A stretch of DNA of 64,000 nucleotides from Stutzerimonas stutzeri (GTDB taxonomy: Bacteria > Pseudomonadota > Gammaproteobacteria > Pseudomonadales > Pseudomonadaceae), in the NCBI RefSeq assembly GCF_024448895.1, contig NZ_JAMOIC010000005.1, positions 62,001-126,000 of the forward strand, written 5' to 3'. The first letter of the stretch is position 1, and the number at the start of each line of letters is the position of its first letter. The translations under genes were made by a program, and so were the position numbers. This document shows positions 1-8,075 of this stretch, in pieces. The notes under the pieces are model-generated. The model searched no databases. It was given only the letters and a program-made list of their open reading frames with translations, and was not told the origin of the DNA.

Positions 1-344
1 GGCTCAGGGTGCGGCACCAGCTCGAATTCCTCGATCAGCACCGCGAGTGTGTTGTCCTTCGAACCGTCGTTGATCACGATCACTTCGAATTCCGGGTATT
101 GCAGCTGCAACATCGAGCGAACTGAAGTGCGGATCGTGGCCTCTTCGTTGAAGGCGGGCATCAGCACCGATACAGGCGGCTCCACGCCGAGATAAGGGGC
201 GATCTCGCCAGTTTCGGCGCGTTGGCGGATGTAACCCATGAGACTGATCATCGACAGCACGTTGAGCAGCAGGTACATGCCATTGAGCAGCAAGAAGTAG
301 AGGATGAAGCCCAGTTGCAGCCACCAGAGCCAGTCGATGCTCAC
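1..344 (-). CDS. Family 2 glycosyltransferase, membrane-anchored (C-terminus outside window)
   Basis: Only the first 114 residues are present. The start is a GTG (342-344) that overlaps the TGA of the HEAT-repeat gene upstream (GTGA), so translation is probably coupled. The N-terminus is one long hydrophobic segment (about residues 4-34, rich in Leu and Trp), followed by a loop and then the start of a GT-A fold: SVLMPAFNEEATI and, further on, VIVINDGSKDNT, the nucleotide-sugar binding strand and turn of GT2 enzymes. The DXD, processivity and C-terminal membrane segments would lie beyond the edge. GT2 enzymes with this layout polymerise or transfer sugars at the inner membrane. Being last in an operon with a TPR/beta-barrel outer-membrane protein suggests exopolysaccharide synthesis. 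The substrate cannot be read from this fragment. Confidence 0.88.
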   Translation of the reverse strand, partial: MSIDWLWWLQLGFILYFLLLNGMYLLLNVLSMISLMGYIRQRAETGEIAPYLGVEPPVSVLMPAFNEEATIRTSVRSMLQLQYPEFEVIVINDGSKDNTLAVLIEEFELVPHPE

Positions 345-1465
345 CGCTTTACCTCCGCAATGGCCCTGCGCAGCGCATCCCGGCCGTAACGGTCCTGCAC
401 CTGATTGAGCAGCGCCTGCAGGCTGACGGCGGTTACGCCCGGCAGCGTTGCCAGGCTGTCGGCAGCGGCCTGCCGCACCCACCAGCTGGGATCGGCCAGA
501 AGCGGCATGAATACCTCGCTGTCTTCGTTGCGCGCTTGTTTGTGCAAGGCTTGCAGGGCTGCCAGTCTGACGTCGGCATCGCTGTGCTGAACAGCGCGCA
601 GCAACCGGACCCGGTCTCGCGGATCGCCCAGCTCGCAGAGGCACCTCAGCGCGACCTGCAACTGCTCCGGTGCCGCGTTTTCTTCGAGGCGGGCACGCGC
701 CCAGGGCGCGGCGTGGCGCGGGTCGCCATGAATCAGCAAGGGGATCAGCCGCTCTCGGCGCGGATCTTCGGAGCCGGCCAGCGAGATTAGCAGCGGCAGG
801 GTGACCGCCTGCTCGCCGGCGTTCTGGCACAGGCTGGCCAGACGCGGCAAGGCCCAGTCGAGACGCGTCACGGCGGCGGGCAGGATCAGCTGCATCGCAC
901 GCACGGCATCCATGGCGATCAAGGTTTGAGCGGCGGAAAGGGAGACGATCACGTTGCGATTCATCAACAGCGGTTGCACAGCATCCCAATGCGCCTGATC
1001 GGCCAGGTGGCGCAGGCAGGTCAACCCGATCAGCTTGCCGCGCACCCTGCCGCGCAGCAGCGTCAGGGCATGTAGGTCCATCCCGAGCGCGATGAGTGCG
1101 CGGTTCATCCTCTCCCGCGCGGCGCCGCGTAGTTGTAACTGTGTCCGGTTCCATTGCAAAAGAAACCACAGCTGACGGCCCCGAGGCAGCGCGGGCACCG
1201 GCTCCGGCAGCTCGTCATCAAGACTGCAGAGGGCAAAGAACGGACGCCACTGATCATTGAATGACTGCCGGCGCGTGGCCCGGCGCCGCGCGACTTCACC
1301 AAGCAGCATTACCTGGATCATCACCAGCAGGGTGAGACCGCCCAGGCCCAGGGCGCAGTAGAGCGCGAGCTGGAGCATCGCATCCTCTGGCCAGATGGCC
1401 AGCCAGGCATTGCGCGGCACCTCGCAGAGCCACGCAGGGCAGCTGAGCGCCAGCTCAGAAAGCAT
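341..1465 (-). CDS. HEAT-repeat protein with N-terminal membrane anchor
   Basis: A 374-residue protein with a hydrophobic helix at about residues 31-55, then a basic stretch (RRRATRR) and a long helical region. The last 130 or so residues show HEAT-type helix pairs (DADVRLAALQALHKQ and PSWWVRQAAADSLATLP). HEAT repeats are protein-binding scaffolds, so this is probably an inner-membrane adaptor with its repeats in the cytoplasm. The listed start overlaps the YaiO-like gene by 11 nt but has no clear Shine-Dalgarno sequence. An alternative ATG at 1378 (residue 30) is preceded by AGAGGA and would put the membrane helix at the very N-terminus; it may be the true start. The gene lies between an outer-membrane barrel and a glycosyltransferase, which suggests a link between export and synthesis. 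No enzymatic motif was found. Confidence 0.8.
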   Translation of the reverse strand: MLSELALSCPAWLCEVPRNAWLAIWPEDAMLQLALYCALGLGGLTLLVMIQVMLLGEVARRRATRRQSFNDQWRPFFALCSLDDELPEPVPALPRGRQLWFLLQWNRTQLQLRGAARERMNRALIALGMDLHALTLLRGRVRGKLIGLTCLRHLADQAHWDAVQPLLMNRNVIVSLSAAQTLIAMDAVRAMQLILPAAVTRLDWALPRLASLCQNAGEQAVTLPLLISLAGSEDPRRERLIPLLIHGDPRHAAPWARARLEENAAPEQLQVALRCLCELGDPRDRVRLLRAVQHSDADVRLAALQALHKQARNEDSEVFMPLLADPSWWVRQAAADSLATLPGVTAVSLQALLNQVQDRYGRDALRRAIAEVKR

Positions 1466-2597
1466 GACGCAGGCCGAGCTGCAGCCAGCGCCGCGTGTAG
1501 TAGTCGCCCTGGCGGTGATGGCCGACTTCCCAGGTCAGCGCCCAGCGCTCGTCCAACCAGTGCCGGCCCTGCAGGCTGAGCGCACGTACATCACTGGTGA
1601 TTAGCTGCTGTTCCTCGACTGCTTCTTCTTCGCCGACGGTGAGGCGCAGGCCCGCATAGCTGAGGCCCTGATAGTAATAATCCAGCGCCAGATCGTGGCC
1701 GATGGGCGTGCCGGCGTTGGCTACGTCGGTGACGTTCAAGGTGTAACCGGCGCGCCAGGAATCCCAGTAGCGTTCGGCGGTAATCGCCAATCGGTCGACC
1801 CGCGTGGTTTCGTACTGGGTGCGTCGGACGCTTGCCGCGCCAAGAAAGCCCGCCGGCAGACGACGTTGCAGACGCAGGTCGGCGTGCCACTCGGGCAGGA
1901 AGTAGGGCGACGGCTGATAGCCGACTTCGGGCTGCAGGGTCCAGTTGTCATCCAGCGCGATGACTGCGCCCGCTTCGACGCCGTTGTCCCATTCGCCGAA
2001 GCGCTGTTCACGCAGCAAGGCGCTGTACCAGCCAAGCCCCTCGGGTTGGGTCGAGGAATAGTCGAGTCGCTGACTGCGCCAGTTGTCGAAGCCCTTGTCC
2101 AGCCAATCCTGACGGGCCGACAACTCGAGCTCATGACGGCGCTGCGTCGGTGCTGCGGCCTGCGGAGCGGTGGCGCTAACCGGCGAGGTCAGCGCCGCTC
2201 GCGCCTGCTGGATGACTTGCTGCACCTCGGCATAGTCCGGTGCGATCTGGGCGGCCCGCTCCAGCGAAACCAGCGCAGCCTGCGGTTGGGCCGCCCACAG
2301 CAGTGCCTGACCCTGGCCCAGCAGATAGTCGGCGTTGTCCGGTTCGCGCTGCAGCAACCCTTCGTAGAGCGGCAGTGCCTGCTCGGGACGGCCCTGCCAA
2401 GCGCGCACCCGAGCCAGCAGAAATTGCGCGTCACTGTCGTCGGGCTGGCGCATCAGCCGAGCTTCGAGCGTCGCCTCGGCGGCGTCGAGCTGCTGCGCAT
2501 CAACTTGTCGTTGTGCGGTGGCGACATCAGCGGCTGCCAACGAAGGCGCGAGCATTACGGGGAGGACGAAGGCCAGCGCCGGCAGCAGTCGGCTCAT
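1455..2597 (-). CDS. YaiO-like outer-membrane beta-barrel protein with TPR repeats
   Basis: A 380-residue protein with a signal peptide (residues 1-22, ending SLAAA). Tetratricopeptide helices follow at about 25-135 (WQGRPEQALPLYEGLLQREP is one unit), then an Ala/Pro linker, then about 220 residues of alternating aromatic and polar strands ending in Phe, the usual end of a BAM-inserted outer-membrane protein. The ATG at 2597 was chosen because AAGGAGA precedes it, a signal peptide follows, and it overlaps the stop of the response regulator (ATGA). The YaiO family pairs TPR with a small barrel. In E. coli yaiO lies next to the glycosyltransferase gene yaiP, the same pairing as here. A role in polysaccharide export or surface attachment is inference. 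The TPR-plus-barrel design also recalls PgaA, though this barrel is much smaller. Confidence 0.83.
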   Translation of the reverse strand: MSRLLPALAFVLPVMLAPSLAAADVATAQRQVDAQQLDAAEATLEARLMRQPDDSDAQFLLARVRAWQGRPEQALPLYEGLLQREPDNADYLLGQGQALLWAAQPQAALVSLERAAQIAPDYAEVQQVIQQARAALTSPVSATAPQAAAPTQRRHELELSARQDWLDKGFDNWRSQRLDYSSTQPEGLGWYSALLREQRFGEWDNGVEAGAVIALDDNWTLQPEVGYQPSPYFLPEWHADLRLQRRLPAGFLGAASVRRTQYETTRVDRLAITAERYWDSWRAGYTLNVTDVANAGTPIGHDLALDYYYQGLSYAGLRLTVGEEEAVEEQQLITSDVRALSLQGRHWLDERWALTWEVGHHRQGDYYTRRWLQLGLRHAF

Positions 2598-2983
2598 CGC
2601 GGTCTCCTTAGCAAACGGCGGATGCGCGCCAGCAGTTCCTCCGGCTGAAAGGGTTTGGTCACATAGTCGTCCGCGCCCAGCTCCAGTGCGCGCACGATGT
2701 CCACCTCGCGCGCCTTGGCGGTGAGCATCAACACCGGCACGCTTTCCCATCCCGGTTGGGCGCGCAATCGTTCGACCAGCTCAAGGCCGTCGTGATAAGG
2801 CAGCATGATGTCCATCAACGTCAGGTCGGGTGGCGTCGACTGGGTGATCTTCTCGATGGCCTGACGACCATCTGCGGCGTGATCGACGATGAAGCCGTGC
2901 CGCTCGAGCATGAAACGGATGAGGAAGGCGATGTCTTCCTCGTCCTCCACCATCAGGATGCGCTGGCTGCCGGAATCGCTCAT
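2594..2983 (-). CDS. Single-domain response regulator
   Basis: A 129-residue stand-alone receiver with no output domain. The acidic pocket (VEDEED, residues 12-17), phospho-acceptor Asp58 in LTLMDIMLP, Thr88 and Lys110 in VTKPF are all present, so it should be phosphorylatable. It overlaps the CHASE3 hybrid kinase upstream and the YaiO-like gene downstream by ATGA junctions, so it is made together with its likely kinase and with the envelope proteins. Lone receivers of this kind act as phosphate shuttles or as protein-protein switches. The HEAT-repeat protein or the HPt domain of the nearby cyclase are possible partners, but this is inference. The C-terminus after the receiver fold is only a short Arg-rich tail. 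Confidence 0.92.
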   Translation of the reverse strand: MSDSGSQRILMVEDEEDIAFLIRFMLERHGFIVDHAADGRQAIEKITQSTPPDLTLMDIMLPYHDGLELVERLRAQPGWESVPVLMLTAKAREVDIVRALELGADDYVTKPFQPEELLARIRRLLRRPR

Positions 2984-5856
2984 GCGTTGACCTCATTTGA
3001 ATCGTCGGAATGGCCAGGTGGCCAGTGGTGAAGCAAGTGTTGGATCAGGGCCGCCAGTTCGCTGCCGTCGTGACGGGACTTGACCAACTGACGCAGGGCC
3101 AGGCGGCTGTCCTGAACAGGCAGATCAAGGGCGGAGAAGATGATGACCGGAGGCGGTGGTTCGCTCTGCGCCAGCTGGTCGAACAGCTCACTGCCATCGC
3201 CGTCCGGCAGCATAAGGTCGATGATCGCCAGGTCATAGTGCCGTCTGGCTAGCAGGCTGCGAGCCTCGGCGAGGTCGGCGGCGCCGTCCAGGTCGATATC
3301 CAGCGAAGCAATCAGCCGTGCCAGCAGAATGCGCAGATCTTCGTCATCTTCGACATGCAGCACCTTGGGGCGAGCGCCGGCTGTGCTGAGGCAGGTGCGC
3401 ACCACTTCCATCACGCGTGACGGGTCGACCGGCTTGTGCAGCCAATCGACCACTCCGACCGCGCCGCCACGCAGCGCGCCGTCGTCGTTGTCGCGGCGCT
3501 GTGGCTGGAGGCTGACGATAAGGACGGGCAGATGGCGGTACGCATGTTGGCTGCGCAGGTTCTGCAAGAACGCGATGCTGTCTTCATCGCTCACGGCAGG
3601 GCTGAGGGTCAGCGCCTGTACGTCAAACTCGGCCAGCAGATCCCGGGCCCGGGCAGCGGTTGCGGCGATGAGCGTCGAGTACCCCTGTTGTTGCAACGCG
3701 CCGGCCAGTTGTTCGGCGGAGGGTGAATCGGGCTCGAGAACCAGAATGCGCGGAGAGGGCCGGGCTGGGGCCGTAACCGATTTCGAGAGTGGGGCAGGCT
3801 TGGCGTCGGCCACTGCGACATGCTCGGGTGCCAGCGGAAACTTCAGCCAGAACCGCGAGCCCTGGCCTTCCTGCGAATCGAAGCCGATCCGGCCGTGCAT
3901 CTGCTGCACCAGTGAATGGGTGATCGCCAGACCCAGCCCGGTGCCGCCGCGCTTGCGTGCGTCGGACGAGTCAGCCTGGGCAAAACGCTCGAAAATTCGC
4001 GAGCGGAAGTTTTCGGGCACGCCCTGGCCTTGGTCACGTACGCCGATTTCAACGCTGTCGCCGTCGCTGCGTACGTCCACGCTAACCACGCCATTGGCGG
4101 GCGAGTGCTTGATCGCGTTGGACAGGAGGTTAGCCATGATCTGGGTAAACCGGTCCGGGTCGAGGTTGATGTCAGCGCGGATCCCGTCATCCGGTAGATC
4201 CAGCCTCAGGGTCACGCTGTATTCGTCTGCGTAGGGCTTCAGGTCGCTCAGGGCCTGCTCGATCAGAGGTTGCACGTGGCAGCGGCTGAAGTGGAACGGC
4301 AGTCGGCCGGCTTCAAGCTTCTCGATATCCAGGATGTCATTGATCAGGCGGACCAGGCGCTCGCTGTTCTTGTGCGCGATGTCCAGCAACGGGCGTGCGC
4401 CGTCGCTTATCTCCCCGGCTATTCCGCCGACAAGCATGCCGAGTGCGCCACGAATGGCGGTCAGTGGCGTGCGGAGCTCGTGGCTGACGGTGGAGATGAA
4501 TTCGGTCTTCATCTGCTCCATGCGCCGCCGAAGCGAAATATCCACCGCGACGGTCACGACATAACAGGCCCCGCTTGGCATGGTCATGGGGCGCTTGAGT
4601 ATCTGTAGCCAGCGTTCACGCCCGAGCGCATCGGTCAGCCCGACCTCGGTGGTGCGCAGTTCGCCGCTGCCGCCGAGTAGCTCGGCCTCACCCTGCAGTA
4701 GCGGCAACATCATCGTCGCGCCGGGAACATCCTCGGCGCGACGCTGCTCGATCGCTGCCGGTTGGCTGTCGAGCAGCGTCGCGAAGGCGCTGTTGCATAG
4801 CAGAAAGCGACCGTGTTCATCGCGCACGAAAATCAGATTGTCATCGGTATCGACGACCCGTCGCAGGAACAGTTTCTGCTCCTCGAGCGTATCGCGGCTG
4901 CGTTGAAGTTCGGTGACATCGCGGGCAATGGCCAGGTGATCACCCAGCCCGGTCGGAACGAGGCGAACCTCGAAGGTCCTTCGACCGTCCATTTCGCACC
5001 AGGTCGTCTGCCGTCGCTCGTGAGATGCTTCGGCCTGTTCGAGCAGTTCGACTAGCAGAGGTTCGATGGTTGCCGGTGCCGGTCCGCGTGTGTCGTTCGC
5101 CTGTGTCAGGGACGACACCTGGTGCTGGTCGTCGATGGCATAGAGATCGTCAGGAATCGCCTGCAGCAGCGCGCCCAGTCGCGCTTCGCCGGCCTGTGCC
5201 TTGACTGTCAGTGCCTGGCGAATCTGCAGATTACGACGGATTGCCCAGAAGGCCGCGATGAACAGCAACGCCACCATCAAGCTGCCGATCAGAGCCAGTT
5301 GGCGGCTGCGTTCGATGGTCTCGCCCACCGCGCGGTTGGCAGCGGCCAGCCGCCGACGTTCCTGTTGCTCAACGGAGGTAAGCAGCATCCGCAAACGATC
5401 CATGATCTGCTTGCCACCCGCCTGCGTCAGGCGCTTGGCGGCCGCCTCGAGACCCTGGTCACGGCGTGCCTGGATGTTGCCGGCAGCGATGATCAAGCGC
5501 TCTCCCATGTTGCGGTCGATTTCTTCGAACCAGCGCCAATCCGGGTAGCTTCGATCCTCAACCAGTTGCTGCAGGCTTCGGCGGTGCGCTTCCAGTTGCT
5601 GCAGGCCGAGTTCATAAGGGGCCAGGTACTCGTCCTGACCAGTGAGGACGAAGCCACGCGAGCCTGTCTCGATGTCCTGCAGCGAAGAGAAGATCGCCTG
5701 GGTGGCGGTGATAATTTCCAGGCTCTGAGCGACTGAATGGTTCGTCGAGAGCACGGCTTCCTGGGTGCGCTTGCTCTCCCACCCAAGCGCGACGAGCAGG
5801 AAGAAGGCAATCAGGAAGGCGAGCGTATGCCAGCTGATCGTAGTTTTCGTGTGCAA
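2980..5856 (-). CDS. CHASE3-PAS hybrid histidine kinase with two receivers, the first degenerate
   Basis: A 958-residue inner-membrane sensor kinase. Order: membrane helix 11-26; periplasmic CHASE3-like four-helix sensor about 35-185 (with DIETGSRGFVLTG); membrane helix 187-207; two PAS-like regions about 224-315 and 328-440; HisKA with His459 in STVSHELRTPL; HATPase about 565-676 with N box NLLSNAIKHSP and G box GGTGLGL; receiver 1 about 704-822; receiver 2 about 831-945. Receiver 2 has Asp880 in LAIIDLMLPDGDG. Receiver 1 carries Ser752 where the phospho-acceptor Asp belongs, so it is a pseudo-receiver although Lys808 is kept. The start is a TTG with AAGGAG seven bases upstream. No HPt domain is fused, so phosphate from receiver 2 would have to pass to a separate HPt protein, which the neighbouring cyclase could supply. 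Confidence 0.92.
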   Translation of the reverse strand: MHTKTTISWHTLAFLIAFFLLVALGWESKRTQEAVLSTNHSVAQSLEIITATQAIFSSLQDIETGSRGFVLTGQDEYLAPYELGLQQLEAHRRSLQQLVEDRSYPDWRWFEEIDRNMGERLIIAAGNIQARRDQGLEAAAKRLTQAGGKQIMDRLRMLLTSVEQQERRRLAAANRAVGETIERSRQLALIGSLMVALLFIAAFWAIRRNLQIRQALTVKAQAGEARLGALLQAIPDDLYAIDDQHQVSSLTQANDTRGPAPATIEPLLVELLEQAEASHERRQTTWCEMDGRRTFEVRLVPTGLGDHLAIARDVTELQRSRDTLEEQKLFLRRVVDTDDNLIFVRDEHGRFLLCNSAFATLLDSQPAAIEQRRAEDVPGATMMLPLLQGEAELLGGSGELRTTEVGLTDALGRERWLQILKRPMTMPSGACYVVTVAVDISLRRRMEQMKTEFISTVSHELRTPLTAIRGALGMLVGGIAGEISDGARPLLDIAHKNSERLVRLINDILDIEKLEAGRLPFHFSRCHVQPLIEQALSDLKPYADEYSVTLRLDLPDDGIRADINLDPDRFTQIMANLLSNAIKHSPANGVVSVDVRSDGDSVEIGVRDQGQGVPENFRSRIFERFAQADSSDARKRGGTGLGLAITHSLVQQMHGRIGFDSQEGQGSRFWLKFPLAPEHVAVADAKPAPLSKSVTAPARPSPRILVLEPDSPSAEQLAGALQQQGYSTLIAATAARARDLLAEFDVQALTLSPAVSDEDSIAFLQNLRSQHAYRHLPVLIVSLQPQRRDNDDGALRGGAVGVVDWLHKPVDPSRVMEVVRTCLSTAGARPKVLHVEDDEDLRILLARLIASLDIDLDGAADLAEARSLLARRHYDLAIIDLMLPDGDGSELFDQLAQSEPPPPVIIFSALDLPVQDSRLALRQLVKSRHDGSELAALIQHLLHHWPPGHSDDSNEVNA

Positions 5857-6025
5857 ACCGGTACTCCTTACGCCGGTTGAAGACAGTTCCGGCGGTTGCG
5901 AGCAATTGCCTAACGCCGCGCCCTCCGTCTCATGTCAGACGCCCGCGAGCTGCTGCGGGGTAGGTGCAGTGTAGTTGGAGTCCGGCAATGTCGTAGCGGT
6001 TCGCTTGGTCTTGCACGTTTGAGCG

Positions 6026-7675
6026 TCAGCGCGGTGATGCGACCTGTACCTGATCACGACCGTTGTGCTTGGCGACGTACAGGCCCTGGTCGGCGAGTTC
6101 GAGCAGCGCACCGGCGCTGGACTGGCCGTCGGTCTCGCTGATGCCGGCACTGAGCGTCACGCCGAATGTACGCGCGCCGGCATGAAAGCTCAGTGCAGCG
6201 AAGCGGGTGCGGATTTCATCGAAGATGCGCCTGGCCTGTTCGGCCGGGCAATCGGGCAGCACGGCAACGAACTCCTCGCCACCGTAGCGGCCAATGCTGT
6301 CTATGCGACGCAGGCGTTGACGCATCAGGTTGGCCAGCGAGCGGATCACGTTGTCACCGGCCGCATGACCGAACTGGTCGTTCACCTGCTTGAAGTGATC
6401 AAGATCAAGCATCACCACGCTGGTTGGCTTGCCGCTGCGCAGGGCGCGCTCGACCTCGAGCGCCACCTGTTCCTTGATATCGGCGTGCTTGAGCAGGCCG
6501 GTCAGGCTGTCGCGCGACAGCGCCATGCTCAGCGAACGTGCCCGCTGCACGCGGGAGAACACCGCCGCGGTGAGCGCATTGTCGCTGATGGGTTTGGTGA
6601 TGAAGTCATCACCGGCCTTGAGCATGGCGTCCATCTGCCGATTGATGTCGGTTTCGGCAGACAGGTAGACGATTGGCACGCCTAGCCATTCGTCATTCAG
6701 GCGAATCATCTGGGCCAGTTCGATGCCGGTGAAATCCGGCATGTTCATGTCAAGCAGTACCATTTCCGGATCGAATGCACGCATGACATCGAACAACTGG
6801 CTGGGGTCGCTGAGCGTCTGCACGTGCATCTTGGAGTTGCGCAGCACCAGGCTGTAGCGGGCAGCGAGGTCTTCATCATCATCGATGATCAATACCCGGT
6901 ATGGCTCGCTCAGCTGTAGCTCGAGGATGTTTTCCAGACTGTTTTCCAGCTGCGTGATGTCCAGCGGACGTGTGAAATAACCTTTCGCTCCGGCGCGCAC
7001 CGCAGCCAGCTGGCTGCCAAAGTCGACCCGGTGGCCGACTACCAGCAGGGGCAACGGCGAATCGAAGCCTTGCTGCAACGCGCGGATAGCGTCCAGCTCG
7101 CCATCGTGCTGACTCACGATCAGTGCATCCGGCAGCTGACCCTGGACAGCGGTATGCAGCAACGATATTTCCGGAAACAGCAGCACTTCGTAGCCGAAGT
7201 TACCCAATGTTTGACACATCGCCTGTCCAGCAGTGACATCGCTTTCCAGCAGGTAGACGCGACAGCCGGCCGCCAGAACCGCCGGATGCTCCTCATCAGT
7301 CTGCTGACTGTCGACCGCTGCGCCCGACCGCCCGGTCGCAACCATCTGCTGGATGGCCTTGATGATGGCAGCAAGCGCCTGACCACTGGGTTTTGCCGCT
7401 TCGAGCCAGCCCTCGGTGCGTTGCTCCAGCAAGCGTGACTGCTCGCCCAATGCGCCGAAACCAAAAGTGCCTGCCGTTCCTGCCAGTCGATGCAGGCGCT
7501 CATTGAGCTCGAGCATCAATTGCCGGCGCTGTTCCTGCTCACGGGTTTGCAGCAACCGGTCGGCGCGCTGTTCGAGTTCCGCCAGCTCATCGCGCAGACG
7601 TTCAGCGAACTTCTCGTTCAGGGCTTGCAGCTGGATTTTCAGCGCATCGCCAGCGCTGTCATTCATGTTCGGCAT
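6026..7675 (-). CDS. HPt-REC-REC-GGDEF diguanylate cyclase
   Basis: A 549-residue soluble protein predicted to make c-di-GMP. An N-terminal HPt domain has His62 in LHRLAGTAGTFGF. A receiver-like domain (about 138-250) has lost its active site: Ser188 replaces the phospho-acceptor Asp and Arg236 the conserved Lys. A second receiver (about 259-375) is intact, with DDDED at 265-269, Asp309 and Lys361. The GGDEF domain (about 385-545) has an intact GGEEF signature at 465-469 and a product-inhibition I-site RxxD at 456-459, five residues before it. The gene overlaps the receiver gene upstream by 17 nt. Its HPt makes it the natural phosphate acceptor for the hybrid kinase encoded downstream, which lacks one. 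Output from the whole block may therefore be c-di-GMP. A second ATG at residue 4 is possible. Confidence 0.92.
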   Translation of the reverse strand: MPNMNDSAGDALKIQLQALNEKFAERLRDELAELEQRADRLLQTREQEQRRQLMLELNERLHRLAGTAGTFGFGALGEQSRLLEQRTEGWLEAAKPSGQALAAIIKAIQQMVATGRSGAAVDSQQTDEEHPAVLAAGCRVYLLESDVTAGQAMCQTLGNFGYEVLLFPEISLLHTAVQGQLPDALIVSQHDGELDAIRALQQGFDSPLPLLVVGHRVDFGSQLAAVRAGAKGYFTRPLDITQLENSLENILELQLSEPYRVLIIDDDEDLAARYSLVLRNSKMHVQTLSDPSQLFDVMRAFDPEMVLLDMNMPDFTGIELAQMIRLNDEWLGVPIVYLSAETDINRQMDAMLKAGDDFITKPISDNALTAAVFSRVQRARSLSMALSRDSLTGLLKHADIKEQVALEVERALRSGKPTSVVMLDLDHFKQVNDQFGHAAGDNVIRSLANLMRQRLRRIDSIGRYGGEEFVAVLPDCPAEQARRIFDEIRTRFAALSFHAGARTFGVTLSAGISETDGQSSAGALLELADQGLYVAKHNGRDQVQVASPR

Positions 7676-8075
7676 TCCATACTTCTTTGAGTTGTGTCGC
7701 CAGTTGAAGCGGGTCGAAAGGCTTCTTCAGCAGCTTGCGCACCCCAAGCCGTCGCAGCTCGGCCGGATCTGCGGGATCGTCCGCCTGACCGGTCAGCAAT
7801 ACCACCGTCGTGTGTTGCAGGTCGATCACGGAGGCGAGCTGGCGCAGCAGCTCGATGCCGTCCATCTCTGGCAACGACAGATCAAGCAGGATCATGTCCG
7901 GCTCGAACTGGCGGACCTGATCGAGCGCTTCCTGGCCCGATGCGCAGCTGAGAACGTCGAAGCCACCCAGCTTCTGCAGCGCAATGCGGGTCACGACCTG
8001 GATGGAGGGAACATCTTCGACATGAAGGATGCGCTGCAGGGGTTTCAAGGTGACCGCTCGTGCATCGGCTGACAA
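7659..8075 (-). CDS. Single-domain response regulator
   Basis: A 138-residue stand-alone receiver. Glu20 and Asp21 in HVED form the acidic pocket, the phospho-acceptor is Asp65 in MILLDLSLPEMDG, Thr95 is present and Lys118 lies in KKPF. The ATG start overlaps the GAF-PAS kinase by 31 nt without a clear Shine-Dalgarno sequence, so a slightly later start is possible (the receiver fold itself begins near residue 14). It is closely similar in wording to the receiver at 10469-10867 (RILHVED, SCASGQEALDQV against SCSSGQQALDEV), which suggests the two arose by duplication of a kinase-receiver pair. It probably takes phosphate from the adjacent kinase and may pass it to the HPt domain of the cyclase, whose gene it overlaps. 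Confidence 0.9.
   Translation of the reverse strand: MSADARAVTLKPLQRILHVEDVPSIQVVTRIALQKLGGFDVLSCASGQEALDQVRQFEPDMILLDLSLPEMDGIELLRQLASVIDLQHTTVVLLTGQADDPADPAELRRLGVRKLLKKPFDPLQLATQLKEVWNAEHE

Noticed and set aside
1695-2648. Long open frame of 317 codons on the plus strand
   Set aside because: It is antisense to the YaiO-like and receiver genes, is rich in Arg, Gln and Gly without any domain, and disappears when codon position GC is considered by eye.
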